The notes under the pieces: model-generated
Seen by the model: the letters and a program-made list of their open reading frames with translations, nothing else
Database searches by the model: none
What the model was told of the DNA's origin: nothing
Program-made: the position numbers and the translations under genes
Source: Bacteroidota bacterium
GTDB taxonomy: Bacteria; Bacteroidota; Rhodothermia; Rhodothermales; UBA10348
Direction: 5' to 3'
Assembly: GCA_027622005.1 (NCBI GenBank)
Contig: JAQBZH010000022.1
Span: 1 to 36,316 of the forward strand
Length of the DNA stretch: 36,316 bases
In this document: in pieces, positions 17,114 through 25,059 of the stretch
Layout of the letters: each line of letters starts with the position of its first letter
How positions within the stretch are numbered: the stretch's first letter is position 1

Positions 17114-18910
17114 CTATCGCAAAATCACAACCGGCGCTGCTTGCCGACCGGTCAATCTTTCAACCACGAGGAGATAGCTACCCGGATTTAAATCTGAAAC
17201 AACGAAGTTTCCGCCCCGATGCGAATCATCAACAGAAAAAGTCCGCCCTAATATATCCATGAAATACACGCGCCTAACGCTGGCGTCCATCGAAGGAATT
17301 TGAATCGAATCGCCGATCCGAACGGGATTTGGATACACTTGCAGAGGTCGAACTTCTACAGGGATTTCATTTCCTGGTTCGACCGCCGTGACCAGTCGGC
17401 CTTCTATGATATCGAGCCTTTGGTTGGGCATGATTTGCCGGATGGACGTAACCATCCCGCTTGGCCACTCAACAACAAGGGAATCGACGACCGTTGCGCT
17501 ACCTAAGCCGAAATGTTGAACTAACGAATTCATTCCATTAAATGAGTTTTGGCTAGAAACATCTCTCACTTGCCACTTTTTGTCGTTCCCTTCGGTGGTC
17601 TGGATGTGCACACGCGCACCAATTCCCGCTCGATTGGACGTAGCACCCTGCAGCTTGACCTTTAACCAACTATTGCTACCCGCGTAATCATTGATAAACA
17701 AGTAGTTAGGGGCGACCGAAGATCCCGTGTTGGCGACAGCGACGTCCAGATCTCCATCATTATCATAATCCCCTGCTGCGATTCCCCAAGATGCCGCGAT
17801 GGCGGCATTAACCGATGCTGAATTGACACGAGTAAAAATGCCCTGGCCGTCATTCGAAAAAATCTGATTAGGCCGATTGGTACTTCCTTCTGCGATAAAA
17901 ACATCCAGATCCCCATCATTGTCATAATCACCCCAAGCTTGCCCGAGCGATACAAACGTGGCATTGGTGAGCGGATTGTTCTGGTCCTTTACCATCACCC
18001 CATTGTTATTCCGAAAAAGCTCGTCGGCGAGCCCTCCGCCCAACCCGCCGCCCCAGTTCGTGATAAAAGCGTCCAGATCACGATCATTGTCGACATCAAT
18101 CCAGTTAATTACCTGTCCGTCGCGAAGCCCATTTGCAATTGGGCCGGATGTCTGTTTGACTAACGAAAAAGTGCCCGTTTCGACAAGCTGGTTGACATAA
18201 ACATTATCAGGTCCTGGAGAATTAGTTGCGGGACCTGACCCGATAAATAGGTCCAAATCGCCATCCAAATCAAAATCATACCACGTGGGAATGGTAAAGG
18301 GCGCAAACACATCATCCACGGGAGTGCTAGTCAGTCGCTCAAATTTTCCATCACCCCGGTTGCGGAAGAGCCAATTGGACGTAATCGTTCCACCCACAAA
18401 ACCAGCTGGGTGCGTGATGACGAGATCAACCCATCCATCGCGATCCATATCGCCCCAGGCGCAGGCCCAGCCCGTTGCCAAACTGATTCCAAAAATGGTG
18501 AGGAAATTCGTTGATGATAGGTTACCCGTGCCATCGTTCGTGAACAAAACACTTCCTGAGCCGCCAGTTGTAAACAGATCCGCATCCCCATCATTGTCAT
18601 AATCAGCCCAGCATTGGCCATTATTGGAACGAGCAGCTTGAACGAAATCCCCGGACGTACTTCTGATGAGGTCTCCGTCACCGTCATTTATAAATACTAG
18701 GTCGGTCTGTCCCGCACTTCGGGTGATGAACAGGTCATCAAAGCTATCGCCGTTGACATCAATCCAGGAAACGCCTCTCGAATCCCCCGTTACCTGTGCT
18801 GGGGGCTGAGAAAAGTTTCGGGTGAAACTGATCTGGCCCGAAGAACTAAGGGTCACGAATGCCAAAAGCAGCAGAATTGAGAGTGTTTTTGACGAGTTTG
18901 GAGTGCGCAT
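17114..18910 (-). CDS. FG-GAP/ASPIC-UnbV secreted protein with T9SS sorting domain
   Basis: 598 residues with a signal peptide (about 1-25, ending near SSGQ). The body is a run of FG-GAP/VCBS-type repeats marked by calcium-binding-style loops such as DYDNDGDADLF, DMDRDGWVDL, DFDLDGDLDLF, DVDNDRDLDAF and DYDNDGDLDV (twice), consistent with a seven-bladed propeller. It is followed by an ASPIC/UnbV domain (about 430-500) with GIGARVHI and HFGLGSATVVDSLVVEWPSG. The last 80 residues (VYPNPVRIGD, then VYFMDILGR, GSYLLVVE) are a type IX secretion (Por) C-terminal sorting domain. It is therefore exported across the outer membrane, probably to the cell surface; its role (adhesion or polymer binding) is not known. 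This is good evidence for a Bacteroidota-type host. Confidence 0.93.
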   Translation of the reverse strand: MRTPNSSKTLSILLLLAFVTLSSSGQISFTRNFSQPPAQVTGDSRGVSWIDVNGDSFDDLFITRSAGQTDLVFINDGDGDLIRSTSGDFVQAARSNNGQCWADYDNDGDADLFTTGGSGSVLFTNDGTGNLSSTNFLTIFGISLATGWACAWGDMDRDGWVDLVITHPAGFVGGTITSNWLFRNRGDGKFERLTSTPVDDVFAPFTIPTWYDFDLDGDLDLFIGSGPATNSPGPDNVYVNQLVETGTFSLVKQTSGPIANGLRDGQVINWIDVDNDRDLDAFITNWGGGLGGGLADELFRNNNGVMVKDQNNPLTNATFVSLGQAWGDYDNDGDLDVFIAEGSTNRPNQIFSNDGQGIFTRVNSASVNAAIAASWGIAAGDYDNDGDLDVAVANTGSSVAPNYLFINDYAGSNSWLKVKLQGATSNRAGIGARVHIQTTEGNDKKWQVRDVSSQNSFNGMNSLVQHFGLGSATVVDSLVVEWPSGMVTSIRQIMPNQRLDIIEGRLVTAVEPGNEIPVEVRPLQVYPNPVRIGDSIQIPSMDASVRRVYFMDILGRTFSVDDSHRGGNFVVSDLNPGSYLLVVERLTGRQAAPVVILR

Positions 18911-19046
18911 AGAAAAAGTAATGCGGAAGATGAGGAGGTACTTCGCCCTGAAAACTGGTTCGGAGGCTTAGGTTGTCGGTCTTTACCTTAAGTATTGCAG
19001 TTGGTTGCGGATGACCGCTTTCTGGCGTTTCCTTTTGCCCTAACCC

Positions 19047-19060
19047 CTACCCTAGGGTAG
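19047..19060. promoter_or_regulatory. 14-bp perfect palindrome, possible operator
   Basis: CTACCCTAGGGTAG is a perfect palindrome in the divergent 257-base region between the ASPIC/T9SS gene (minus) and the small Gly-rich gene (plus). Its position between divergent starts fits an operator, but no regulator is known. The rest of that region shows nothing recognisable. Confidence 0.35.
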
Positions 19061-19167
19061 GTAGGTCCTTTTCTGAACTTAAAGTGGGTAATTGCAGATC
19101 ATTGCCTCGCCCCAAGGTTTAGAACCTATCGAACTTTTGTTAAGTTGATTTAAAACCTCACGCATCC

Positions 19168-19362
19168 ATGAAAAAAGACCAATCACCCAAAAAAAACGCA
19201 GCCCAGGACAAACAGCCCGAAGATAGAGTTGGCGTTTGGATTGGGGTGGGTATCGCTATCGGATCCGGTGTGGGTGTGGCCATGGGTAACATAGCTATCG
19301 GAATCTCGATAGGTATCGCGATCGGAGTAGCAATGGCTTACAGCCGGAAAGCTGCACAATAA
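19168..19362 (+). CDS. Small Gly/Ile-rich membrane protein
   Basis: 64 residues. A charged N-terminus (Lys/Asp/Gln-rich, 1-20) is followed by a continuous hydrophobic stretch (about 22-58) with alternating Gly and Ile/Val, such as GVWIGVGIAIGSGVGVAMG, then a short positive end (YSRKAAQ). The spacing of glycines resembles a glycine zipper, and the segment could cross the membrane as a hairpin or single long helix. The codon phase is consistent and the start is well separated from neighbours. The similarity to small glycine-zipper proteins annotated in Bacteroidota is my recollection, not a search result. Function unknown. Confidence 0.7.
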   Translation: MKKDQSPKKNAAQDKQPEDRVGVWIGVGIAIGSGVGVAMGNIAIGISIGIAIGVAMAYSRKAAQ

Positions 19363-19583
19363 CTCAAGAAAAACCGACAATTCTGTGGGTTGTGCCTGAG
19401 GTTAAACCCCCACACAGTCGCGGGAATATTGCGTGTTGACGCACGCTATGCCTCAATCCTCTAGAAAGTGCCGCAAAAGGGACAAAGGCCGCAAAAGACC
19501 GTCCAAGATCAACGCGCAACCAGCCCGACGCCATTCCGTAACTGAACTTCACTCCCGAAAAGATCATCCACCCACATCAGATC

Positions 19584-21056
19584 ATGCAGTCCAAAATTGT
19601 CCTTACCGTCCTTGCCGGTTTAGTGTTGCTTGGGGGCTTGGTTATCGGCCTTCCAAATGGTAACCCTGACAAATGGCTCAGCGATTTTGAGCATCTCAAA
19701 TCAGAACTCGCCGGCGGATACGCCAATCTGGAATGGGCTGCAGAACACAACCAGTTGGATTTGGCGAAGCTGGCAAGTGAGACTGAAGCTAAGCTAGCAA
19801 AGGCCTCTTCAGAGCGACAAGCGCGTAGCATCATCAAGGATTTTATTGCTTCATTCAATGATCCGCACCTGAGAGCCGAGAAATCGGATCCTCCTGTCAA
19901 CGGACCCTATTCTGAGGAGGAATGGGTAGGACCGTCAAAAACCGCATCGGCTAAACAAGCCCTTAAGGTGTTGGGATACCGGAAAGCGAGTTATGACTTC
20001 GGGATCGATTTTGACAAAATGGACGGCTTCAAACGTGTCGCTAGCGAGGACAATCCATTTCCAACCGCCATTCTTCCGATGAAGGATGGGCGGATATGGG
20101 GTCTCATTCGGATCGAGTACTTCGGCGAGGATCGTTACTACGCGGTGGCGGAAGCCATTTGGCGTGATTTTAGTCCCAAGATGACTACCGATACGTGTGG
20201 TACCGAATGCTGGAGGGATTTCCGACATCAAGTTCGAACCCGATTGATGGAATATCTCCAGGAAAGTGTCGAAGCGCTGGAGGCTTCTGGAGTCGATGCA
20301 ATTGCCATGGATGTGACCGGAAATGGCGGAGGCACGGAGTGGGTCGAGGATGTTGCACGACTTTTAACGACGAAACACCTGCGCGGCCCGAGTTCAGTCT
20401 TCGTAAGGCACCCGCACTGGGTAGGCCCGATTACGGAAGAAATAGAGGCTTTGAAGGCAGATCTTTTAAAAAGTGACCGCTCCCCGGAGTTGAATACTCT
20501 TTTGCGCACTTCGCTGGAAGATCATGTGGTGCTTTTAAAAGAAGTCATGGCGGGATGCCCCGCGTCTTCCCTTTGGGAGACGTCCAATGCGCGCCTAGCC
20601 TGTGAGAGACTTGTTCAGGACCCCCATGGAATGAATTTGGTTTCTAGTTTTGAAAAGGAGGAAGTGTCCTCTCTCTCTTCCAACGAAGTTCTTTTCACCG
20701 TAATCCGGCACCCGGAAAAGGTTGGCTTATATGATGGACCTTTATTTGTAATTGTAGACGGTGGGAGCGCATCTGCTACCGAGCAATTTGCAACCCTTTT
20801 GGAGATGAATAGTGCGGCCACAATTGTCGGGGAGAAGACCTACGGAGCCGGCTGTGGGTATACCAACGATGGAATCAAAGTGTATTTGGAGAACACCCAT
20901 CTCCGCATTTTTATGTCCGACTGCATGCGAGGTCGAGCCGACGGAGAAAACGAGTTGGCTGGTATCGAACCCCAAATACCCGGATGGAAAAAGGGGGCAA
21001 AAGGAAAGTCTCGGGCCAGGCAGCTTGTCGAAACGCTTGGTCGGCAGAATTACTGA
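19584..21056 (+). CDS. S41-family peptidase-like protein
   Basis: 490 residues. An N-terminal hydrophobic segment (about 4-23) is a signal peptide or anchor. An S41 (C-terminal processing peptidase) fold is supported by the N-terminal helical domain ending in FNDPHLRAEK (about 91-100), the VDAIAMDVTGNGGGTEW strand (238-253), the nucleophile region VDGGSASATEQF (391-402) and IVGEKTYGAG (414-423), whose Lys418 is the likely general base. No PDZ domain is obvious; instead there is a long middle insertion (about 265-385) with several Cys (CGTEC, AGCPASS, RLACERL, GAGCG, SDCMRG), suggesting disulfides outside the cytoplasm. It is likely a secreted or envelope protease with an unknown substrate. 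Confidence 0.82.
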   Translation: MQSKIVLTVLAGLVLLGGLVIGLPNGNPDKWLSDFEHLKSELAGGYANLEWAAEHNQLDLAKLASETEAKLAKASSERQARSIIKDFIASFNDPHLRAEKSDPPVNGPYSEEEWVGPSKTASAKQALKVLGYRKASYDFGIDFDKMDGFKRVASEDNPFPTAILPMKDGRIWGLIRIEYFGEDRYYAVAEAIWRDFSPKMTTDTCGTECWRDFRHQVRTRLMEYLQESVEALEASGVDAIAMDVTGNGGGTEWVEDVARLLTTKHLRGPSSVFVRHPHWVGPITEEIEALKADLLKSDRSPELNTLLRTSLEDHVVLLKEVMAGCPASSLWETSNARLACERLVQDPHGMNLVSSFEKEEVSSLSSNEVLFTVIRHPEKVGLYDGPLFVIVDGGSASATEQFATLLEMNSAATIVGEKTYGAGCGYTNDGIKVYLENTHLRIFMSDCMRGRADGENELAGIEPQIPGWKKGAKGKSRARQLVETLGRQNY

Positions 21057-21151
21057 CAGTTTGAGGACGATCGTGCTGGCAGATCGATTGTTTTCTTTGG
21101 TGCGGTGATTCTTATAGCTAAATTGCCTTCATCACCAAAAACAGGACCCCC

Positions 21152-21862
21152 ATGCGCCATTGCTCTTACCTATTCGTTGCCTGCTTTATCACGATTTTGA
21201 CTACGACGAATGCATCGGCCCAAAACAATCCCCCGGAGGGTTTCACAGCCTTATTCAACGGAACGGACCTAAGTGGTTGGTTTGGCCATGGCACAGAGGA
21301 TCCCCGAACGCTTTGGAAAATGACGCCCGAAGCGCTCGAATCCCACAAAGAAAAAACGCGCGAAGACGTTCGCGGGCATTGGAGCGTTGAGAACGGCGAG
21401 TTGGTTAACGATGGCGAAGGACTCTATTTAACCACCAATAAGGACTTCGGTGATTTCGAGCTTTTACTGGAGTATAAAACGGTTCGGTTAGCTGATAGCG
21501 GCATTTACCTTCGCGGCGTTCCGCAGGTGCAGATTTGGGACACCACCGAAGAGGGGGGAAAATGGAATATCGGAGCCGATAAGGGCTCGGGAGGCCTGTG
21601 GAATAACAGCGCGGGCGCACCTGGGAAAGACCCCTCCAAATTGATGGACAAACCGTTCGGAGAGTGGAATAGTTTTCGGATTCTGATGATAGGAAATCGG
21701 GTAACGGTCTATTTTAACGGCGAAAAGGTGGTCGATCAGGCCGAAATGGAAAATTACTTTGACCGATCCATTCCGATTTTCGAAAGGGGTCCTATTCAAT
21801 TGCAGACCCACGGCGGAGAGATACGCTGGAAAAACGTTTTCATTCGGGAGATTGGAAAGTAA
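21152..21862 (+). CDS. DUF1080 (3-keto-disaccharide hydrolase-like) secreted protein
   Basis: 236 residues with a signal peptide (about 1-24, ending near ASAQ). The domain begins with the family signature GFTALFNGTDLSGWFGHG and continues through WSVENGELVNDGEGLYLTTNKDFGDFELLLEYK, DSGIYLRGVPQVQIWD, GGLWNNSAGAPGKDPSK, FGEWNSFRILMIGNRVTVYFNGEKVVD and the end GPIQLQTHGGEIRWKNVFIREI. This concanavalin-like domain occurs in secreted glycan-active proteins; several members hydrolyse 3-keto-glycosides. The specific substrate here is unknown. It follows the S41-like gene by 95 bases on the same strand, so they could share a transcript, but no functional link is evident. Confidence 0.9.
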   Translation: MRHCSYLFVACFITILTTTNASAQNNPPEGFTALFNGTDLSGWFGHGTEDPRTLWKMTPEALESHKEKTREDVRGHWSVENGELVNDGEGLYLTTNKDFGDFELLLEYKTVRLADSGIYLRGVPQVQIWDTTEEGGKWNIGADKGSGGLWNNSAGAPGKDPSKLMDKPFGEWNSFRILMIGNRVTVYFNGEKVVDQAEMENYFDRSIPIFERGPIQLQTHGGEIRWKNVFIREIGK

Positions 21863-21871
21863 TCGTATGCC

Positions 21872-23176
21872 TTACTCGGAAGATGAATTGGCGGACTTCC
21901 TCTTCAACCAATAGTAGATCGGTAGCCCCGCGGCGAGTAAGATGAGTCCCAAGGAGGCGTCTTTTAGCCCAGCGCCGAATATGACGAAAATAGAAAAAGC
22001 CAAGGCTCCTGTGGCCACCAAAACCGACTTCCAACGCCATCCCTCAGAAGGGGCGGCACGCTTTTGAAGCACCAAATCGGCAACGGAAGAGGAGGCATAA
22101 GGCAAGACCGAAGTTAGAGTGGAAAGGATGATGAGCGTTTTGTACGCCGATACAAGTCCATCCAAATAGTTCATGGCCACGAGTAAAGATGCTAATAATC
22201 CTGTAAATATTAAGGCAAAGGCTGGCGCGCCCGCCTTATTTGTGCTAGCGAACCGAGCGGGAAAGAGTCGGTCCAAAGCCACGGCTCGCAACGTCATTCC
22301 ACTCAGTAAAATATTCCCGTTAAGCCCGCCTACAATGGAAATCAGGGCGCCTATAGCCACAAGTGTTGATCCCCAGGGTCCAAAGACGACCTTGGCCGCA
22401 TCTGCGAACGGAGAGGTCGACACCGCCAGCTCAGGCCCAGGGATCAGAGCCATGACGCCATAGGTTGCCAAAATGTATACGCCGGTCACAGTGAGCGTCC
22501 CAACCAAGAGGGCCTTGGGAATCGTTTTTTCCGGTTGAATGACGTCGTCGGCGGGAATGGTGGCAGCTTCGACCCCTACAAAGGCCCACATTGTGATCGT
22601 AATCATGCTTGCCACCATCACAAAAAAGGACTCATCGGTAGGGTTTGAGGTTGATACAGACGTTACGTCGCCAAGAAGCATGCCCGCACCCGCAATCAAA
22701 AAAAGAGGCAGCAACTTTAAAAGAGTCGTGATCAATTGGACGGTCCCTGCAGACTTCATCCCGGACACACAAATTCCAGTAAAGATCCAGATAACCAAAA
22801 GGGCCGTCATGGCTCCAGGAATCGCTTCGGAACTTATTGAAGGGATGAAAACACCGAAATAACCAGCAAAAGCGACACCACCAGCTGCCGTTGCCAGACA
22901 CAACGACAGCCAATAACCCCAACCGATCAGAAATCCTGTAAGATCGCCAAACGCGGCGCGGGTGTAGGCATAAGGACCCCCGATTTTAGGCATTCGTCGG
23001 GCAAGGGATCCTAGCATCATTGCTATAAAGAGGGTTCCTCCTCCCGCAAAGATCCACCCCAACAAACTCAAGTTGCCGTAAGGAGCCAACAGAGCCGGAA
23101 GAAGCAAAATTCCGTTGCCAATCATGACACCCACAACAAGGCCCCAAGTGCGCCAAAATCCCAAGGTTCTCTTCAT
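21872..23176 (-). CDS. APC-family amino acid permease
   Basis: 434-residue inner-membrane transporter with about 12 hydrophobic segments. The helix 1 signature GVMIGNGILLLPALLAPYG matches the APC fold's broken helix, and GGPYAYTRAAFGDLTGFLIGW is the conserved helix 2-3 region of the basic amino acid/polyamine antiporter group (AdiC/YjeH-like). WAFVGVEAATIPADDVIQPEKTIPKALL is the typical helix 6 to loop stretch. Family members exchange or import amino acids and related amines; the substrate is not determinable. The end is Ser-rich (KRKSANSSSE). It is convergent with the DUF1080 gene, only nine bases away. Confidence 0.92.
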   Translation of the reverse strand: MKRTLGFWRTWGLVVGVMIGNGILLLPALLAPYGNLSLLGWIFAGGGTLFIAMMLGSLARRMPKIGGPYAYTRAAFGDLTGFLIGWGYWLSLCLATAAGGVAFAGYFGVFIPSISSEAIPGAMTALLVIWIFTGICVSGMKSAGTVQLITTLLKLLPLFLIAGAGMLLGDVTSVSTSNPTDESFFVMVASMITITMWAFVGVEAATIPADDVIQPEKTIPKALLVGTLTVTGVYILATYGVMALIPGPELAVSTSPFADAAKVVFGPWGSTLVAIGALISIVGGLNGNILLSGMTLRAVALDRLFPARFASTNKAGAPAFALIFTGLLASLLVAMNYLDGLVSAYKTLIILSTLTSVLPYASSSVADLVLQKRAAPSEGWRWKSVLVATGALAFSIFVIFGAGLKDASLGLILLAAGLPIYYWLKRKSANSSSE

Positions 23177-23293
23177 AAAATGTAATACTACCTAGTCAAA
23201 AACGGTGGGTAACAAAAGCACAGATCAACTCGCAAAATGTGGCCAACATGCATCTTTTACCGCCAACTGGAGCCCACCTTATCGTGGCTCCGA

Positions 23294-23569
23294 TCAAGCT
23301 AGAGGGAGGCTCCGGAGGACAGGTTCGCATCTGGGCCATCTTGCCTTAGCCGCGTACTGACGGGCGTCTACATTCGGGACGATAATCACGGGGCAACTGT
23401 CCCCATCTGCAACCTGCAGTTGTACGTATTGTGCCTTCAAAAAAAACAGCAGTCTATTCCGCTGCTTATGCCCCAAGATTAATACCGAAGCGGACGAAAT
23501 GAGCAGGATGGCCCAAGAGAGAACGCCCCGCTTCATGTAGCCAACGCTGGACCGTTTGAAGGTGCTCAT
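23294..23569 (-). CDS. Small hypothetical protein coupled to amidohydrolase
   Basis: 91 residues, or 80 from an internal ATG at 23536. The ATG at 23569 overlaps the upstream amidohydrolase stop (ATGA), which supports translational coupling. The second ATG starts a basic stretch and one hydrophobic helix (VLSWAILLISSASVLILG), followed by a short soluble tail with no family I recognise. It lies at the edge of the GC-rich block. It may be a real small membrane protein, a degraded remnant or a chance frame, so confidence is low. Confidence 0.35.
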   Translation of the reverse strand: MSTFKRSSVGYMKRGVLSWAILLISSASVLILGHKQRNRLLFFLKAQYVQLQVADGDSCPVIIVPNVDARQYAAKARWPRCEPVLRSLPLA

Positions 23570-24957
23570 CGAACGCCGATATTTCCTTCGACCGCTTTTT
23601 CCATTCGGCCAGAATTGAAACCGACGCCGTCCTTGAAGACGATTCGCGCACGGGTAATCGTTGTGTCGTCCGAGATCAGATCACCTTCGAATACGACCAG
23701 ATCGGCGCGCTTGCCCTCCACGATAGATCCAGTCTCGTCCTCAATGCCCAGGATCTTGGCGCCGTTCAGCGTCGAGATCTGGACGGCTTCGGCCGGCGTG
23801 AACCCGGCTTCGAGCAAGAGCTGATAGTTGCGCTGGTCACCGTATCCCGGCAAGGCTCCACCGTATCCCGTCGGGTCCACGCCGGCCGCTAGCAACCCAC
23901 CTGCCCGGTAGAATGCCAGATCGTAGGCAAGGGACTTGTTCCACTGGTCCACCGGCGTTCCATTTGCCGACATGTGTTGATAGGTCGCGAGGTATTCTTC
24001 ACGAGTCTCCGGCGACATGGCGGCCAGGGATCGTTCGTCTGCCATGGGGCGGCCCTGGACATACATTTCAAAAACGGCAGGGGTCGTTGTCCGTCCAATT
24101 CCATTGTCGATCATGGTCCGGAAGGTGTGCTGCACCTCTTCGGAGTCAAGATCCAAGTTTACATATTCGGCTCGCCATGGACCGGTCGGACACTTGTCGG
24201 GCTCCTTGTCCTTGACGTAGTCGGTGTTTGTTGAAAGGTCATGTTCGATCGAGTCGATGCCCAATTCGACGGCTTCCGTGTGACTGATCGAGCACAAATG
24301 ACCGGTCACTTTGACGCCTTTAGCGTGGGCGGCCTTGACGATGGCTTTCAGTTCGTCCCGGGTCACCTGGGTGTAGACTTTCATCCAGTCCACTCCCTCT
24401 TCACCCCAATAGGCCGTAACACGGGCTGCATCCTCCGGACCCTGAAGCCACGCCTCATCGCCCCGCAGGTAAGGACCCGTGATGAACATATACGGTCCGG
24501 CGGCCTCCCCACTTTCGATGGAGGCTCGAAGATTAATCTCCGAGTACGGAGCCACGCTACCTGTGGTCCGGATGGTGGTGACTCCCGAGGCCAGGTAGAG
24601 CATCGGGGCGGAGTAGTTTAGCTGGATGTTTCGCTGACTCGTGGTGTAGAACGTATGGTTGTGGAGACCGACAAGTCCCGGCGTGACGGTATGACCCTTT
24701 AGGTCAACTCGGATGGCTCCCTCGGGGACAATGACTTCGGTAGATGAACCGACGGTCTGTATGGTGCCTCCGTTGATAATGATGGTTTGGCCGGTCCGGG
24801 CCGCGGCGCCTGTACCATCGAAAACGGTCACATTTTCGAGCGCGACTAGCCCTCTGTGGTAGTCGATCAGTCGATCAACAGTGGCTGAAAAGGTCTCCTG
24901 TGCTTGGACAGAAAGGGTTGACAGCGCCATCAGCGCTACGAGGAAAAGGTGTTTCAT
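23566..24957 (-). CDS. Secreted amidohydrolase (metal-dependent)
   Basis: 463 residues with a signal peptide (about 1-20, ending VQAQ). It belongs to the amidohydrolase superfamily: beta-domain strands ENVTVFDGTGAAARTGQTIIINGG, entry to the barrel at VTPGLVGLHNHTF with His99 and His101 as metal ligands, Lys193 (WMKVYTQVT) as the likely carboxylated bridge, His220 (VTGHLCS), His239 (SIEHDLS) and Asp361 (AAGVDPTG). The C-terminus has GFTPAEAVQISTLNGAKILGIEDETGSIVEGKRADLVVFEGD, the usual closing signature. The substrate is unknown. It is only distantly related to the amidohydrolase at 15.1 kb. Codon use is GC-richer than in most of the window. It lies downstream of the multicopper oxidase gene on the same strand (about 100 bases). 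Confidence 0.92.
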   Translation of the reverse strand: MKHLFLVALMALSTLSVQAQETFSATVDRLIDYHRGLVALENVTVFDGTGAAARTGQTIIINGGTIQTVGSSTEVIVPEGAIRVDLKGHTVTPGLVGLHNHTFYTTSQRNIQLNYSAPMLYLASGVTTIRTTGSVAPYSEINLRASIESGEAAGPYMFITGPYLRGDEAWLQGPEDAARVTAYWGEEGVDWMKVYTQVTRDELKAIVKAAHAKGVKVTGHLCSISHTEAVELGIDSIEHDLSTNTDYVKDKEPDKCPTGPWRAEYVNLDLDSEEVQHTFRTMIDNGIGRTTTPAVFEMYVQGRPMADERSLAAMSPETREEYLATYQHMSANGTPVDQWNKSLAYDLAFYRAGGLLAAGVDPTGYGGALPGYGDQRNYQLLLEAGFTPAEAVQISTLNGAKILGIEDETGSIVEGKRADLVVFEGDLISDDTTITRARIVFKDGVGFNSGRMEKAVEGNIGVR

Positions 24958-25059
24958 GGTAAGGGTGGGATTGATGGTAGCCCATTATAGCGAAGCCAAT
25001 CCGTTTCGCCAAGCATTCGCCATCGCCGTCCCTTCGGCTCCGACTGGGAAGCTCGCAGG

